The translations under genes and the position numbers were made by a program. Shown piece by piece: positions 22,953 through 35,289 of a DNA stretch of 64,000 nucleotides. Origin of the DNA: Auricularia sp. M13 (lineage: Eukaryota; Basidiomycota; Agaricomycetes; Auriculariales; Auriculariaceae). The notes under the pieces were generated by a model. That model had not been told where the DNA came from. It saw only the letters and a list, made by a program, of their open reading frames with translations, and searched no databases. Numbering within the stretch: position 1 is the stretch's first letter; every line of letters begins with the position of its first letter. The DNA is taken from the NCBI GenBank assembly GCA_037042915.1, contig CM073196.1, positions 124,001-188,000 on the forward strand, read 5' to 3'.

Positions 22953-25339
22953 AGCGTGGGCAGGGGCGGGGGTACGGAGTCGGGGAACGGAAGGAAGAGA
23001 AAAAGTCTCGTTTTATACTCTGGCTTGGCTGGGCGGACAGATGAAGGAAGGAAGACAAGGAGCGGGCGGGGTCCTCTTTTTGCCCCCGAACAAACTTGAC
23101 CCTCCGCCGTCACACTCCCCGTCAATTTGATCCCGCCACACTCTGCCGATCGGATGCTTGGCCCAACCCCCGCCACACAACACGCGATCGTCCGTACCTT
23201 GCCCTGCACAGTAGGACCGCTGCTCTGCCTGCTCTGCACCGACCCTACCTTGTCGACGCCACGGTATCAGAACGAACGAACGGTCGGTCGGATTGCCGGC
23301 TTCGCCATTGTGCTCAGTACAGTACCGCTGCCGCCATCTGCATCATTCCTGCCGCGCCCGCTGCGCTCGATGCCCGCGCCGGCTGGGTCATGGGCTCGGA
23401 CCCGCTGACCGCAATATTGCGTATGAAATCGAGATTATCTTTTCATACTAAGTACTCCGACTCGTCCTGTGCGACTGATACAATCGGCCACCCGGCCCGA
23501 CTCGAGCCCACCAGCTTTACCTCACGCCGCACGCACCCTCTGCTCTCATCCAATCCAATCCGCTGCCCTGTGCACAATAGCGCAGCATGTACAAATATGG
23601 AACGACCGGCGCGAATCGCCCGCATGCAGCAGGACGGCTCCTGCTGTCCGGCGCTCCGTCGTCACTCGTCCGTGGCGATTTAGGCGCTGGTACAATCGGC
23701 GCTTGAGTTTTTGCTGACTGTGGGATGTTCTCTTCTCTCAGCGTCTCTCCGTTTCTTAGACGAATTCTACAGCTCGTCTGTGACTAGCGCTGGACCAGCA
23801 GCAGATGACCCCACCACCGCGTATGCTCCGAGTCCTCTGTGTGTCTCCCACACGTGATTCACTACTTGGATGCAGCACCGCCCGCGCAGTCAACGATGCC
23901 GACGTGAGATGAGATGAACGGTCGGAATGCTCCGCGAATGAACGCTCGCCGCACGTGATCACCGCCAGCGCCGTCCGTCGCAGCCACCGCTCTGAAATGA
24001 ACTCAACTTTCATGGCGTCGCATGATCTCCCGAGGCCGCCCGAACACAGTCATCCAGTAGTTTCATCTTCATCTTCATCTCTGCCTCCGCCAGTGGTTAC
24101 TGTACCTAGTGGCGCAAACACTCTTGTCTTGTCTAGTCCGCGCAAACGGACATGTGACCGAACCGCCAGCACACCCGCACCTCCCTTCTCCGGTCTTGCT
24201 GATTATCACGGAGATCAGATAGTGGGGTGCAAACCACCAGGTCCAGGTCCAATGCACGTCGTACTGTATCCTAATCAGACTATGTCTCACTCCGGCGGAA
24301 CGACGACGGACAACAACAGCTGGCGGGCTCGGGTATCCGAATCTGTACACTGTCTGACGGCGGAACGAGATGCCTGTGCCCCAGACGGTGCGAGTCGTGC
24401 TGCGTCCATCTGCTCTAATGCACACTTTAGAACCATTACCTCGTCGGAATGCGTCCATCTGTCCATCCGTCCGTCTGTCTATCCAGGGTCGGATTATCGA
24501 TAACGACTCCTCTGACCCGACGGCTCACTGGCAGCTGCTGCTGTTTGTAGCAGATTTCATCTCCCCAGGCCGTCGCCATTCAGCCCACAACCTACCTATC
24601 GCTGATCAGTACAACACGGCGCGATCGCGTCCGAAATGAACGCGGCAGCTGCCATGGCCAACTGTGTTATATTGCACGCAGCGCAGATGAACGCTGCGCC
24701 CAGTCAGTCAACTAGCTGATTTAGCATCAGTGCAACAGTTGTGCAGAATGAACGGGCCGACGCTCCGATGCTCTGCTCTGCTCTGCCCGGCGACGAGCAT
24801 AGCACAGCGAGGCGCCGTGTGCAACCCCGCGCTGTGTGCAAGTTGCGCTGTATGAAGGCGAACGGCCCGCCGTCCCGAGCCCCCGACCGTCGGGCGTCAC
24901 GTGCGCGTCGTCGTCTCAAGTCTTGTTGCCAGCGGAATCTAGGCCCTCCAACTCCAACTCACAGAAACATAGACTGCAATGCACGCCCATGTATCAATCT
25001 GAGACCTCCAATTAAAGTGTGGGCCCGTCCCCATTCGCCTACAACATCACCGCCGCCGGGGAACAAGAGACGAGAGACAAGAGGCAAGAGGCGGTCTTAG
25101 TCTAGTGCCGGGGCGTCGAGGACCACACCCGTGCACCCATCCACGCCAAACGTCTGCTGTACCGTACCGCTTGACAGAACTGAACCGAGTCGAAGTTGTA
25201 CCGGCAGCAGTATGCACAATAGCAGTGACACCGAGCGCGAGCGCGGGATCGGATTCCAGACGAGACGCACGTGAAACCCGGCGAGAAGGAAGATCAGAAC
25301 GAATGGCTGGGCAGGGGACGGAAGGATGGGAGGGACGGA
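22953..25339. other. Intergenic, CCCH promoter side
   Basis: No gene recognised in 2.4 kb. The first 100 bp are the likely 5' leader of the CCCH gene. A GTGCACAATAG motif occurs at about 23570. GC-rich shadow frames on both strands were judged non-coding. Confidence 0.4.
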
Positions 25340-25460
25340 AGGACCGCGAATGGCAGCTGGTGGGGAGCGCGAATGGGAATGGGAACTGGTGGGGAGCGGA
25401 ATGGGAACTGGTTGGGAGCGCAAGGACGCGAATGGGAACTGGTGGGGAGCGCCAAGGGGA
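25340..25460 (+). repeat. Minisatellite-like repeat
   Basis: About four imperfect copies of a GGGAACTGGTGGGGAGCG-like unit, spaced about 20-40 bp apart, followed by sequence related to the end of repeat R (about 25480-25640, TACCGTTCCGCCGGGCCCACC and a later GGGAGGGCCGATCGGG). Confidence 0.6.
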
Positions 25461-27596
25461 AGGCCAGCTGCAGGCACACGGTACCGTTCCGCCGGGCCCA
25501 CCCTGCTTTTTGAGGCCGTTCCGCTCGCGCTGATATCTCGGACGCGGGATGGGAAGGGGACGAGGATGTGCAAGGGCTGGTGCAGGGGACAGATCGTGCA
25601 GGGATGGGATGGAATGGGAGGGCCGATCGGGGGATTGCAGTGGAAGAGAGCTCCATGTCGGTCTGCCGGCTGAATCGGCGTCCAGTCCACGGCCATTTTT
25701 GCGCGAGAGACCGCCGGCACTGCTAATGGTATAGGTGGAGAGAGCTGCGACCATGGAGAACTGAAAGCGGACCGTGACACCTGCATGCCGTGGCTGCCAG
25801 TATCAATTCGAGAGCCGCGCAGAACGTCTGACTCTGGTACGGGATCATGTAATGTAACTTTCGCTTCGCATCGAGACTGAGCTAGAGCGGTTGGCGGGCG
25901 AGAGCGAATACCGATGAGTGGTCCAGGAGGGGTGGGAGAAAATCGCGTATACTCTATGATTCCAGACGCGGGCAAAGATCAAACAACAGGTAAAAGGTGT
26001 GCCACACCATTTCAGCTCCATGTGTAGTCCGACCAACATCGACGGGGCAGGAAGAAAGCTGGAAATTGCGCGTTATTCCGCGGAGCAGCGGACCCAGCTC
26101 ACACGAGCGCCGTGGTAATTGGTGGGTATGGCAATGAAGATACTTGAGAAGAAGAGCCGGAACACGCAAGCAACGTATCCATGTTCAGCCCCGAGTACCA
26201 TTCAAGGGTCCGCATTGTCTGTAGGCGGGGCAGCACGAAGTCGATTGGCAAAGGATACTCGGAAGACATGTACGTAGCCGGATCGAGTAGAGGCCATATT
26301 CAGCAGTTCAGGTTTGCTCGGAGTGATGACGCTGGATCACTTGCACGGGCTAGAAGCGACTATGACCAGGAGACATCGGCGCGCGAAGACCGTCGTGCAA
26401 GGGCGGAAGGATAAGCCATCCTCGGCAGGGAGTCGCGCAGCACGCGCCTAGTGATTCGAAGCATGCAGCAGATCGCGTACAGCGCGAGCGGTTGTGTCCA
26501 TAACCTCGGTCCTCGGAGGTCAAAATTTTCAGTCATCCAACGCTGCGCTAAGTGAAGGCTTAGGAGCGCGCCACACGTGCGGATAATGAGCCAAGACGGA
26601 CCCTGATAACCTGCGCGAATGCCAAATGTAGTCAGATGTGACTCAGGCACGAGCGCGTTGAAGGAAGACAGTGTGTGTTGTTTGCGGATGTTTGGTCCGT
26701 TCAACAGCAATTCGACTGAAAAGCTCTGAAGCAGTCTTACAAAGACATTGAGCAGATATTGTTGCATGAAGGATGTCTGTAGGCGTGTATAGGATCTCCA
26801 AACCTCTCCCCGGGCTCTGCAAGGTCGGCAGCAGTGACGAATTCAATGAAATGCTGATATTGCCACAATGCCACCGGGTGATTGCGCGCGCCCTGAGACT
26901 CACGACTGTACCGCTATACATAGTTTGTTTTTGGCCGAGGATATCGTTCAGGATGGTGTGCAAAAGCCTGATCCATCTCCGTTCGTGCCGACTGTCACTT
27001 ACGATGTTGACCCGATGATGCTGCAATTAATAGGCCCAGAAGTGATTTTCTAAGTACTCCCGAGAGCCTGTAAAATGGCTGGCCTCACATCAAATATACC
27101 GTCCAGATTTGAAGAGTTGATCGCGAAATCGTATGCTAATTTTCATCCCGCGAAAGCGCGCGTGCATCGAGCGGCCCGCCGATATCAGACGATCACGCTA
27201 CGAGAGCGTAGTTTCAGTCTACCGAAATTAACGGTCAACTACTGGCCTTCCAATGTACGCAGTCGATCGTGAGCTGTGCGGAATGAAATGTCTGCTTTTC
27301 GACCCGAGAGCGATGACTTGGCTGCATGGCTCGCCGACCCAAAAGAGAGTAAATATATCACTGCAGGTGCCTTGCGCAAAGCCTGAGACTGAGGCGGGAT
27401 CGAATGCGATCCCGCGTTCACATCCCCGAGGACCCTGGCAATATCCGGGGGAAAAACTGAAAGCCTGAACCGGGCACGCTGGTAAATCCCCATACACATA
27501 CGTCCAAGCCAAAAGACCAAACCGCAAACAGTGCACGTTGATGGAAACCTGAGAATGAGCGTGTGTCAGTGCGTGCGATGGTGCCTGTGCGGCTGG
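25461..27596. other. Gene-poor region
   Basis: Apart from the partial R copy at its start, no gene is recognised. A minus frame at 26360-26767 (135 codons) has leucine-rich stretches but no family match that I can name. Confidence 0.4.
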
Positions 27597-27995
27597 GCTC
27601 GGAGGTCACAATTGCACAGCACGCGGGCATCACGTAATGGATTTGTGGCGGGAGCAATGTGCACAATGGCGACGCCGCGGCACCAGACCGCTGCGAATGT
27701 GGCAATCAGATGGGACCTGGGGGTCTGGGGTCGCGGCGGGAGCCAGAGCAGTTCGGGCAGCTGCGCCTGGCACCCTCCTATAGCACTCCCATCATCGCCC
27801 TCGTCGAAATACGAGGCCGCATGCTCCCGCCACAGCGCACCGTCTGGAGGCTCAGAAAGCGGAAATGAAGTGCGTACCGTTCCACTGGGCCCACCCTTCT
27901 TTTTAAGGCAGTCTTCGAATTCGGAAATTGCGTTGGCAGCGGTAGATGGGATGGCATCACTCAGCGGATGGGAGGAATGGCCGATCGGGCGGGCG
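27597..27995 (+). repeat. Repeat R, right-arm copy
   Basis: Inverted partner of 8030-8430. It shares the GCAATGTGCACAATGGCGACG landmark with 38975-39170 and the CACTGGGCCCACCCTTCTTT landmark with 8030-8430. It marks the inner boundary of the right arm. Confidence 0.8.
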
Positions 27996-28960
27996 CAAGG
28001 ACCACGAGGAGTCGTATTGTGCCGCTCTGATAAGTCAGCCGCGTTCGTTCTCTGGCGCTGAAATGACTCACCTCCCATACGGAGATGGCGCAGCGCACTT
28101 GATGCCCATAGTTGCACATGGACCAGCCTGCGCTCATCAGGCATGCAGGTCAGCGCTGGCGCATGAATGGGCTTCTGGGAAGAACAGCAGCTTCATAGGC
28201 AGAAATGAGAGGAAAGAACTGAAGAGTAGCCTTTCAAACTGTGTAACGTTCTGGCGGGAATGCGCGGCACAACGCGAGCAGATCGGACGGCAACGAGCTA
28301 CGCCCATTTAGTCGCTTGACGCAGCAACGAGGGGGTATAATGCTGCGCTAGAAGCAGTATACCCGACGCGCCGTCACTCAGAGCCGATCATGGTCGTGTT
28401 GGGCCGTAAAAATGCGCGTACGTTCGTGAAGGTAGAGTTGGAGAAGATCTGGGAAAGCGCACGTACGTTTCCCCGAAGTAGATGACGGGCCAAGCGGAAT
28501 TATTAATTGGAGGGCGTATAGTAAATGTGCGTCGTGGATCGTGATTTATATCACGGCCAGCAGAGCGGGCTGACGAGGCATGTCTCCGTCGTGCATGGAA
28601 TAAGTCGTTGACTGGATCGTGGCTCACCTTCGGACGAGTGTTCTGAGCATCACGGAAGCCACTGAAGATGGCGGTCGGAAGAGGACAAGAGCTGTGCACA
28701 CGGGCGGCGGTAGCGCTGAATCGGGCTCCAGAACCGCTGAACTGACAGAACTTCTGACAGTTTTTGAAGGGCGCAAAAGCGACCGGCCAAGGCAAAAAAG
28801 TGTTGGAAGAGGTAAATCATAGGGAGTAGTGGAGGGCGAGCACTGGAAGTTGGCAGGGTGTAATCCCGGTATGGTGCAAGATCCAGACGAGCAGATGGTT
28901 GGTCGGAGTTTCGGATCCTAAGCCAACTTCAACTCACGCAGTCACCACGCCGCATCGAAC
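27996..28960. other. R to FBX-2 spacer; SSP gene absent
   Basis: In the two other units a 54-codon secreted peptide gene lies between R and the FBX gene. Here no equivalent frame is found. Parts match the third unit directly (about 28310-28390 with 39220-39300; about 28695-28960 with 40075-40320). Confidence 0.5.
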
Positions 28961-30077
28961 ATGACGGCCGCAATCATAGTGAGTCTTTCTTAATAGCAAA
29001 ATATGCCGGTTATAATACAAATAGTATCCCCCCATATCGATCACAATCTGCGATGATGCTAGGGAGGTGGTACGGCTACTTCGCGATCTCGCTGGTCACG
29101 ATTCTGCCTTTCGCCGGGGCGTCAAATCGCTATTCGTCAGTATCATCGTGGGTGAATATCACCTCGGATTCGATATCCAGAGGGAATTCCTCGACATCTA
29201 CCCAAATTTGCGTGAACTGGATTTAACCGGCTTTGACTACCTGATGGGATGCACGCCCGAGTTCGAGATCGACCTCCGTCGCACCGGTGGACGCGGGATG
29301 GAGCCTAGTTCGGAAAAAGGCGTGTTCAGCCTGCGCCGTCTGACGCTCGAGGCATGCAGGCTCGAGCCACATTCCTTGCGAATGCTGTTCGAGCGGACAC
29401 GTCGCACACCGCATCTCACCGATCTCGAATTCTCCAAAATTACATTTAAGCCGGGAAAGACCTACGAACACTTACCGCCTCTCCCTTACACGTTGGACAA
29501 ATTTTCTTGCCTCGTCAACGACGACGACGCGGCGGGCTCGGGCAGTTTTCGTGGCTGGACGGCGCCTTTTGCAGGCTCTTCTCGCACCACTTCCCCAAAG
29601 TGGCTTGCTATCTCTTTTTTTCACAGGCGGGATCTTGACGAGCTTCAAGATCCAGATGTCGATCTGTCGCACGTTGGCGTGCTCTCTCTCTTCGTCTCCA
29701 AACTGCCTTCGGCAATGGGTCTCTCCGACTACGCCATGGTCGTTGCTCGTTGCTCTGGCCTTGAAGACCTGTACATGTTCGCAGACGAGGGCACATTGGC
29801 TGCCGAGCTGGTTTCCTTGCTCTCCAACCTGACGTGTCCGCTTCGCAGTATTGCGGTCGTGACATATCCACCCCACATGACAGCGCCGGTGCTCAAGGGC
29901 GTCGAGGCGGAACTTCTCAAGGCTCTCGACCTTCCGCAAATTAGAGGTATCCGTCAATTCGAGCTCCATATCTTTGCAGCATTGCGGAACCATACCTTTC
30001 CGCTTCTCACTGCATCGTGCCGTGCACGCCGTATCCAGTTTGCATGCGTGATAGACGATCTCACCCGATTTTCATAA
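28961..30077 (+). CDS. F-box/LRR-like family protein FBX-2
   Basis: Exon 1 (28961-28978, MTAAII), a 46-nt intron (GTGAGT...AATAG), then exon 2 (29025-30077), giving 356 residues. Leucine-rich segments recur (LRELDLTGF, LRRLTLEAC, LTDLEFSKI, LEDLYMF), ending in the family motif RARRIQFACV. No F-box is visible. It is very close to FBX-3 (roughly 80% identical by eye) and far from FBX-1 although it occupies the mirrored position of FBX-1. It is convergent with the AAA pseudogene, as FBX-1 is with the intact AAA gene. Confidence 0.75.
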
Positions 30078-30382
30078 CAAAATGTTGCCCATGTTATTAC
30101 CGCTGATCCTGGCTCGGATTTCAGTCTTCGCCGCTGCGAGTTCAATGGGAAGCAAATGCTCTCAGTTCCCGCAATCTATCTCTCAATCTCAGACCGATGC
30201 ATGCATCCGACGCCGACGCTCTGGAAGATTGCCAGAGTCGGCCAAGTGCCAGAGTCAACTGTTAAACCTTAAAGATGGCACAAGCACAGTGGGAGTCGGA
30301 TAGCATCAGAAAATACGATCGACTGAGCACAGGTCTCAACGGTTCTCCGCAAGGGTAAACACGTCGATGAGGTCAAACATTA

Positions 30383-30672
30383 GGGGGTTTCAAACCTGCC
30401 GAAAACGAGCTCGAAAACGCGGCCGAAAACGACGTGTTTCGGGGTCCGTGTTCGGCCGTTTGATGGCACCGCGAACACGGCTTTTCGTCAAAAACGCAAA
30501 AACAGGCTCGGAGCTGTTTTCTGTGTTCAAAACACGGCCGAATCTCGTTTTTGGGCGCTTTCCGCTCTCTCCCGCGGACGGTACGAGCAGTACCACTTCG
30601 GCTTGGCGTCCGTTTTCGACGCCGTTTTCAGATTCGTTTTCGGCCGCGTGTTGGCCAGGTTTGAAACCCCCT
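30383..30672. mobile_element. Short MITE with GGGGGTTTCAAACCTG termini
   Basis: 290 bp flanked by TA on both sides (30381-30382, 30673-30674). Terminal inverted repeats start GGGGGTTTCAAACCTG; the interior has further GAAAACG / CGTTTTC inverted pieces. It has no coding capacity. Confidence 0.75.
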
Positions 30673-30674
30673 AT

Positions 30675-31099
30675 TGATCTCGGCCTCGGCCGCAATGCAG
30701 CGGACACGAGTTTGACATTTGTTGACTTGCGGAGTTCGACGTGCGGCGTCCCGGCTCTCTTTCTTCGACACTCACCTACTGACCTGCTTACCCATGATCG
30801 ACTCCGGCAAGGTACGCCCGTCGTGGTTCCCTTGCGACGTAGTACTGACATAATCAAGACAAAGGTTACCCCTGTGGCATTTGTTCGCAGTCATTCCGGC
30901 TTCGAAGAGCCTGCGATGCGGGATCTCAAACCGTCAGCGCCAGCTCACATGACAGAAGAGCGCACAGTTACAGCGCGTCGAGATTCGCGACATATATCAT
31001 CTCGCAAACCGCCATAAATTTGGCAGCCTAGAGATTGTCCAGCCCAGTGGAGAACATGACCTAGCACCCGATGATGCAAGTCACGAACGTATCTGCCGT
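30675..31099. other. Spacer between MITE and AAA pseudogene
   Basis: No gene recognised. It may hold the 3' flanks of FBX-2 and of the AAA copy. Confidence 0.4.
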
Positions 31100-34000
31100 T
31101 CACCCGGTAGTGCCACCCCAGCTCCGCAGCTCCTCGATGCTCTCGGACTGCGCACTGGCGCTCGCAGAGACTTCCGTTAACGCCTGGTCAAAGTGACGCG
31201 CGCTGAGAACGCGCTGGGGTATCGGTTCTTTGCCAGTGGCAGTGTTTGCGCCGCGGGTCCAAATGTCGGGAACGGTATCCTTGAACGCCGCAAGAGCAGC
31301 GGAGAATACGAGGTGCTTGAGGTCCGAGCCGGAGTAGGACTCCGTGCGCGCGGCCAGTGCTGGTATATCGACCGTCTCGTCGGTCGTTTCGCCCGCGAGA
31401 TAGTGCTTGATAATTTCTGCGAATGCATCAGGTAACCGCCCGAATGACATTGTGAAGAGAGCGGACGCACTCTCGCGCTCGGCGCTGCCTGGAAGGTCGA
31501 CCATCATGCGGCGCGGGAGACGGCGCAGGACGGCATCGTCGAGGTCTTGCGGCCGGTTTGTCGCGCCGACGATCACGACCTTGCTCGCCTTGTTCTGCGA
31601 TGCTGACTTTAGTCCATCCATTTCCTGCAAACAGATGTCAATGAGATATCACTAGCGGAGAATTACTACCGCGCTGCGCCTGGAGAAACTCGGTCAGCGT
31701 GGCACGGTGAACCTGCCCGCTGTGTGCGCGGCTGCCAAAGAGCGCGTCGATCTCGTCGATGAATATGACGCATGGTTCGAGACGTCGCGCGAGCGTCTGC
31801 AGGGCGAGAACTAATGATTAGCTATATAAGACAGCAAGAGATGCAGTAATGTACGCACGAAGGTCGCATGGATGAGTTTCTCATCTTCAGAGTGCCATGT
31901 GGAGCGGATTGTGCTCGCCTGGATCTGCAGCATGTTTGCGCCGCTCTCCTTGGCCAGCGCGCGGCATAGCATCGTCTTGCCCGTACCCTGCACAACGATA
32001 AATATTAGAGCAAGAATGCGTGCAGGAAGAAAAGTACGCACAGGTGGACCGTACAGCAGAACGCCAGCCATAGACTCCCTGCCCAGAATGCCAGTGCTTT
32101 ACGCATCGGCGTACACCAGCGGCAGGGACACAACTGATCTCAGCGTCTCCACGATGTGCGGCTGGATGCAGACGTCCTCGTAGGTCGTACTAATCGTAGC
32201 TGCACGAGTAGAATGCCGAATCAGCTCGACAGTAGGCGCGCTGCACCGGACATCTCACCTGGGTCGACGATAGCGCCCAATAAACGCGTCTCGTACTCAT
32301 CAAGATATTTCGCGTTCCGCACGCGTTCTACAACGGATGGAGCGCTCAAATTCGCGGCCTTCTTCCCCGGGCCGTCGCGCGCCCTGCTCAGCGAGCGCTG
32401 CAGCTCTGCCAGCGCCCGCGTCGCTCTTGTCGAGCGCCGCAAAGACGTGGGATGTCTTGATGGGCTGCGTTACCCATGGAGGGAGCCACGAGGCAAGCCG
32501 ACCGGCGATCGCGGTGAGTTGCGCGCGTGTGTGCAGTACCTGGCAGAGAAGAGTTGCTGTTGAAATTGATGGAGCCTTCTTGGTATCTGGAAAGATGCAA
32601 AGTCAGCGTGGAGTTGTTCGACATGATGATAATACAGACCTTGTGAATTGGCCTTCGCGAGAAGTTCCATCCACTGGTCTACAATCTCTGGAGGAGTGGC
32701 GAACCATTGGCGATTATGGTCGTCACACAACGCGGCATGCAGATCCGGAACATGGTACGCAAGCACCCGGCGTGCCAGGACGTCTTGCTCAGATTGTGTC
32801 AAGTCCACACTGTTGTTGGACTCGAGCGCAACGGCCAGCGCGTTGCATATCTGGAAATGGTCCACAAACTCGGAATCCACGCGCAGCGGTTCAGAATGGC
32901 CGCAGCGGCGCAGCCGCCAGTGTCCCGCGGCATGTTGGTCGAGAATGGCGCGGGAGAACAAGTCCGCGAGCGAGGTAGCGCGCCCGTCGGGCGCTTCAGT
33001 CTGGACCACTCCGGCGCGTACTTCGCCTTGACGTGCGCCAGGAGCGTCGCGTTCGTGTCGAATGCCTGCAGGAACTCGTCGTGATGCGCCTTGGCATGTG
33101 CTTTGTCCGCGTCGTTCGCGCCGTCTACCCAGTCGAGTAGTCGTACATGACCGACGCCGGCAAGCACGATCGTTGGTAATTTCAGACTGGGGTCATCGAG
33201 GGTGCTGAGGAGCGGGCTGATGAGCGGCGCGAAGACGGACGCCATGGCGCCGAAGTTGCGCAGGTACAGGAAGCGCCGGCGGAACGGCGAGCCGCCGCCG
33301 CGCAGGAATCTACGCAGCCAGTTTAGCGCGGTTGCGTAGTAGACTGCGCGGTGGCGCGCGCGCACGGCGTGCTGAGCCTTCAGGTCTGAGACCGCCTGGA
33401 GTGCGGATTGCACAGATCGTTCGGCGTCCTCGACGTCTTGTTCGAGGCTGCGCAAATGCAAGTTGTCGTCGTCTTCTACTGGCGCCTCGACTGGATGTGA
33501 TGCAGGGGAATCGGGAGGAACTGCGTGTTCAGCAATGGCGTCGGGCGCCGGATCGTCGTCAGTCGTACACGGTTCTTCACTATCCACACCGGCTGAAGCA
33601 GCGTCGTGTACGGGATGGTCAACGCGGGTCTCCATGGTCTAATCAGACACAAATGCGACACAGTTGGCACTGCGCACCGAGATAGAGTCTTGACGATGAT
33701 GGATTGCAGCGCGCCTGGCGTCTTCGAGAGCGCCTTTACATCGCGATAAGGCTTCGTTTGCTAACCCCGCGACGCGCTCAACAGAACCCAGAGCATCATC
33801 GTCGGCTTTCAGTTCGTAGTGTCTCGAGTACAGCGTCCAAAGGGCACGAGAGAACTCTGCAGAAGGATCAATGCATATTCCAGCAAAGACCGGCGGGCTA
33901 AACAGCGCACCAACTCCAAGAACACCGTTCTCGCCGTCGGCAAGATCATCCGCGTCGAGGACAACGACATCTGCCTTGAAGTGGTGTGCAAGATGTCGCA

Positions 34001-34322
34001 CGGCGGCATCCACAGCAAGCGGCGAGTCGAGCTGGGGCGTGCAAAGCGCAGTAATGCTCATCTTTGTCTTGTCCTTTGGTTTGTCGATTTCGGCCTTCAG
34101 CACGCGCTGCGCAAGGTCGATTAGGACGGGCGGCAGCAGAAGCGCATTATCCAGCAAGGTTTCTTTGGAATCAGAGCCGTTAACGACAATGGGGTGCCCG
34201 TTCAGCGAGGGCGCGACGTTGCGAACATATGGGACGTAGCATTTTTCGACCAGCGCGGGTGGGAGCTGAATGGTGCCGGGTGCATCTGGCGCAGAAAGAC
34301 CTTTCATAGCAGTCAGAGACAT
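31100..34322 (-). pseudogene. AAA ATPase copy 2, frameshifted
   Basis: Mirror copy of 2099-5327 with the same exon plan: exon 1 at 33678-34322 and a 48-nt intron 1 with acceptor GAG|ACC where copy 1 has TAG|ACC. Walker A, Walker B, sensor 1 and the C-terminal helical region are all conserved. Two single-base changes disturb the frame relative to copy 1: a missing base near 33010 in exon 2 and an extra G near 32418 in exon 3. About 200 codons between them are read in the wrong frame and meet a stop. The donor after the FLQ codon is GC instead of GT. Nucleotide similarity to copy 1 is high (well above 90% by eye), so the decay is recent. A truncated N-terminal product remains possible. Confidence 0.8.
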
Positions 34323-34795
34323 GCCCAGACAGAGCACGGTGATGATACGAGGCTCCTAGGACAAGGCTTCAAGAGACTCGGTGAGCATCAAGATGAAGAC
34401 GCGGCGTTTGCCGCATCTCATTTTCGGACTTGTAGTCCGGAATCATCACCATGTGTATACTTATACACTAATAGTACTTACTTCCTTACCGATAGGCCTG
34501 TTACGCGGCCGTGAGCATCATCCATCGTTGTACACAATGAACGTTTGGGCGAAGATTGTACTGTATGGGGGTGTATGTAAGTTGCTGGACGCGTCAGCAG
34601 CATCAGCAAAATTAGGGAACACTGCCACTGAAAGAAGCACGTTTTCAGCCAATCAGGACGCGCTTCTTTCAGTGGCAGTGTTTTCCCGTTTTCACGATGA
34701 GGAGAACAATTGCCGCACTGCAGTCTGCTAGGAGTCTAAATCGCCAGGAAGTCGATTTCGGGGCGCCCCTGCCCTCGACGTACCTGCTGTCATTT
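34323..34795. other. Upstream region of AAA copy 2
   Basis: About 34323-34450 mirrors the leader of the intact AAA gene. The remainder holds a perfect hairpin (34618-34682) and no gene. Confidence 0.5.
34618..34682. repeat. 65-bp hairpin with perfect 21-bp arms
   Basis: Arms 34618-34638 and 34662-34682 (AACACTGCCACTGAAAGAAGC and its complement) around a 23-nt loop. It could be a very small MITE or a transcribed hairpin; no clear target duplication is visible. Confidence 0.7.
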
Positions 34796-35125
34796 TCAGG
34801 ACATTACCCCCGGCCGCTGGCGTACGAAATTCTCAGCAATGCCTGAGACTAAGCTGGAGGAGCCGTCGAACAAGGCGTCGGGGAGGATAAGGGACTTGAG
34901 CTTGCGGTCCGCTCCTAGCTGCAGTGCCGGTACAAGGGTCAACAGCCAGGCTCCAGAGGAACGCTCAAGCTGGTGCAGCGAATCGAACCGGAATTCGAGG
35001 GTCTCCGGCGCTGAGAACGACGGAAAGTCTGTGGGAGGAGGTTGCGAAGAGGCCATGGAAATTTCTACAATAAGCGAGGTCACCAGAGATTCGACGCGCT
35101 GTGAGAAACGTGGGAGGAGCACCAC
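34796..35125 (-). CDS. Fragment of an F-box/LRR-type protein, uncertain
   Basis: Up to 109 codons on the minus strand, beginning within a KVVLLPRFSQRVESL-like segment and continuing with ETLEFRF and LKSLILPDALF. A KVVLVPP-like start is also found in the minus frame at 37856-38370, so both may derive from another F-box-type gene. It lies just downstream of FBX-4 on the same strand. No start, splice plan or full domain could be established. Confidence 0.3.
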   Translation of the reverse strand: MVLLPRFSQRVESLVTSLIVEISMASSQPPPTDFPSFSAPETLEFRFDSLHQLERSSGAWLLTLVPALQLGADRKLKSLILPDALFDGSSSLVSGIAENFVRQRPGVMS

Positions 35126-35289
35126 TTTGACGGTGGCGGTTGGCCCGTGAAGCCGGGCAGGATGCGCGTTCCAGGCGGCGGTCAGCGCAGGGCTGCTGAT
35201 GCAGACATGGCACTGTGGAGTTTATTCCTCCAAGAAACGCATGCCGCAAGCCGGAATCCCGGAGACTCGAGGTCACGAAGTTAATGACA

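Noticed and set aside
25047-25975. Minus-strand frames of 235 and 292 codons
   Set aside because: Pro/Ser/Arg-rich, overlapping a minisatellite and a repeat R fragment, with no splice or domain support.
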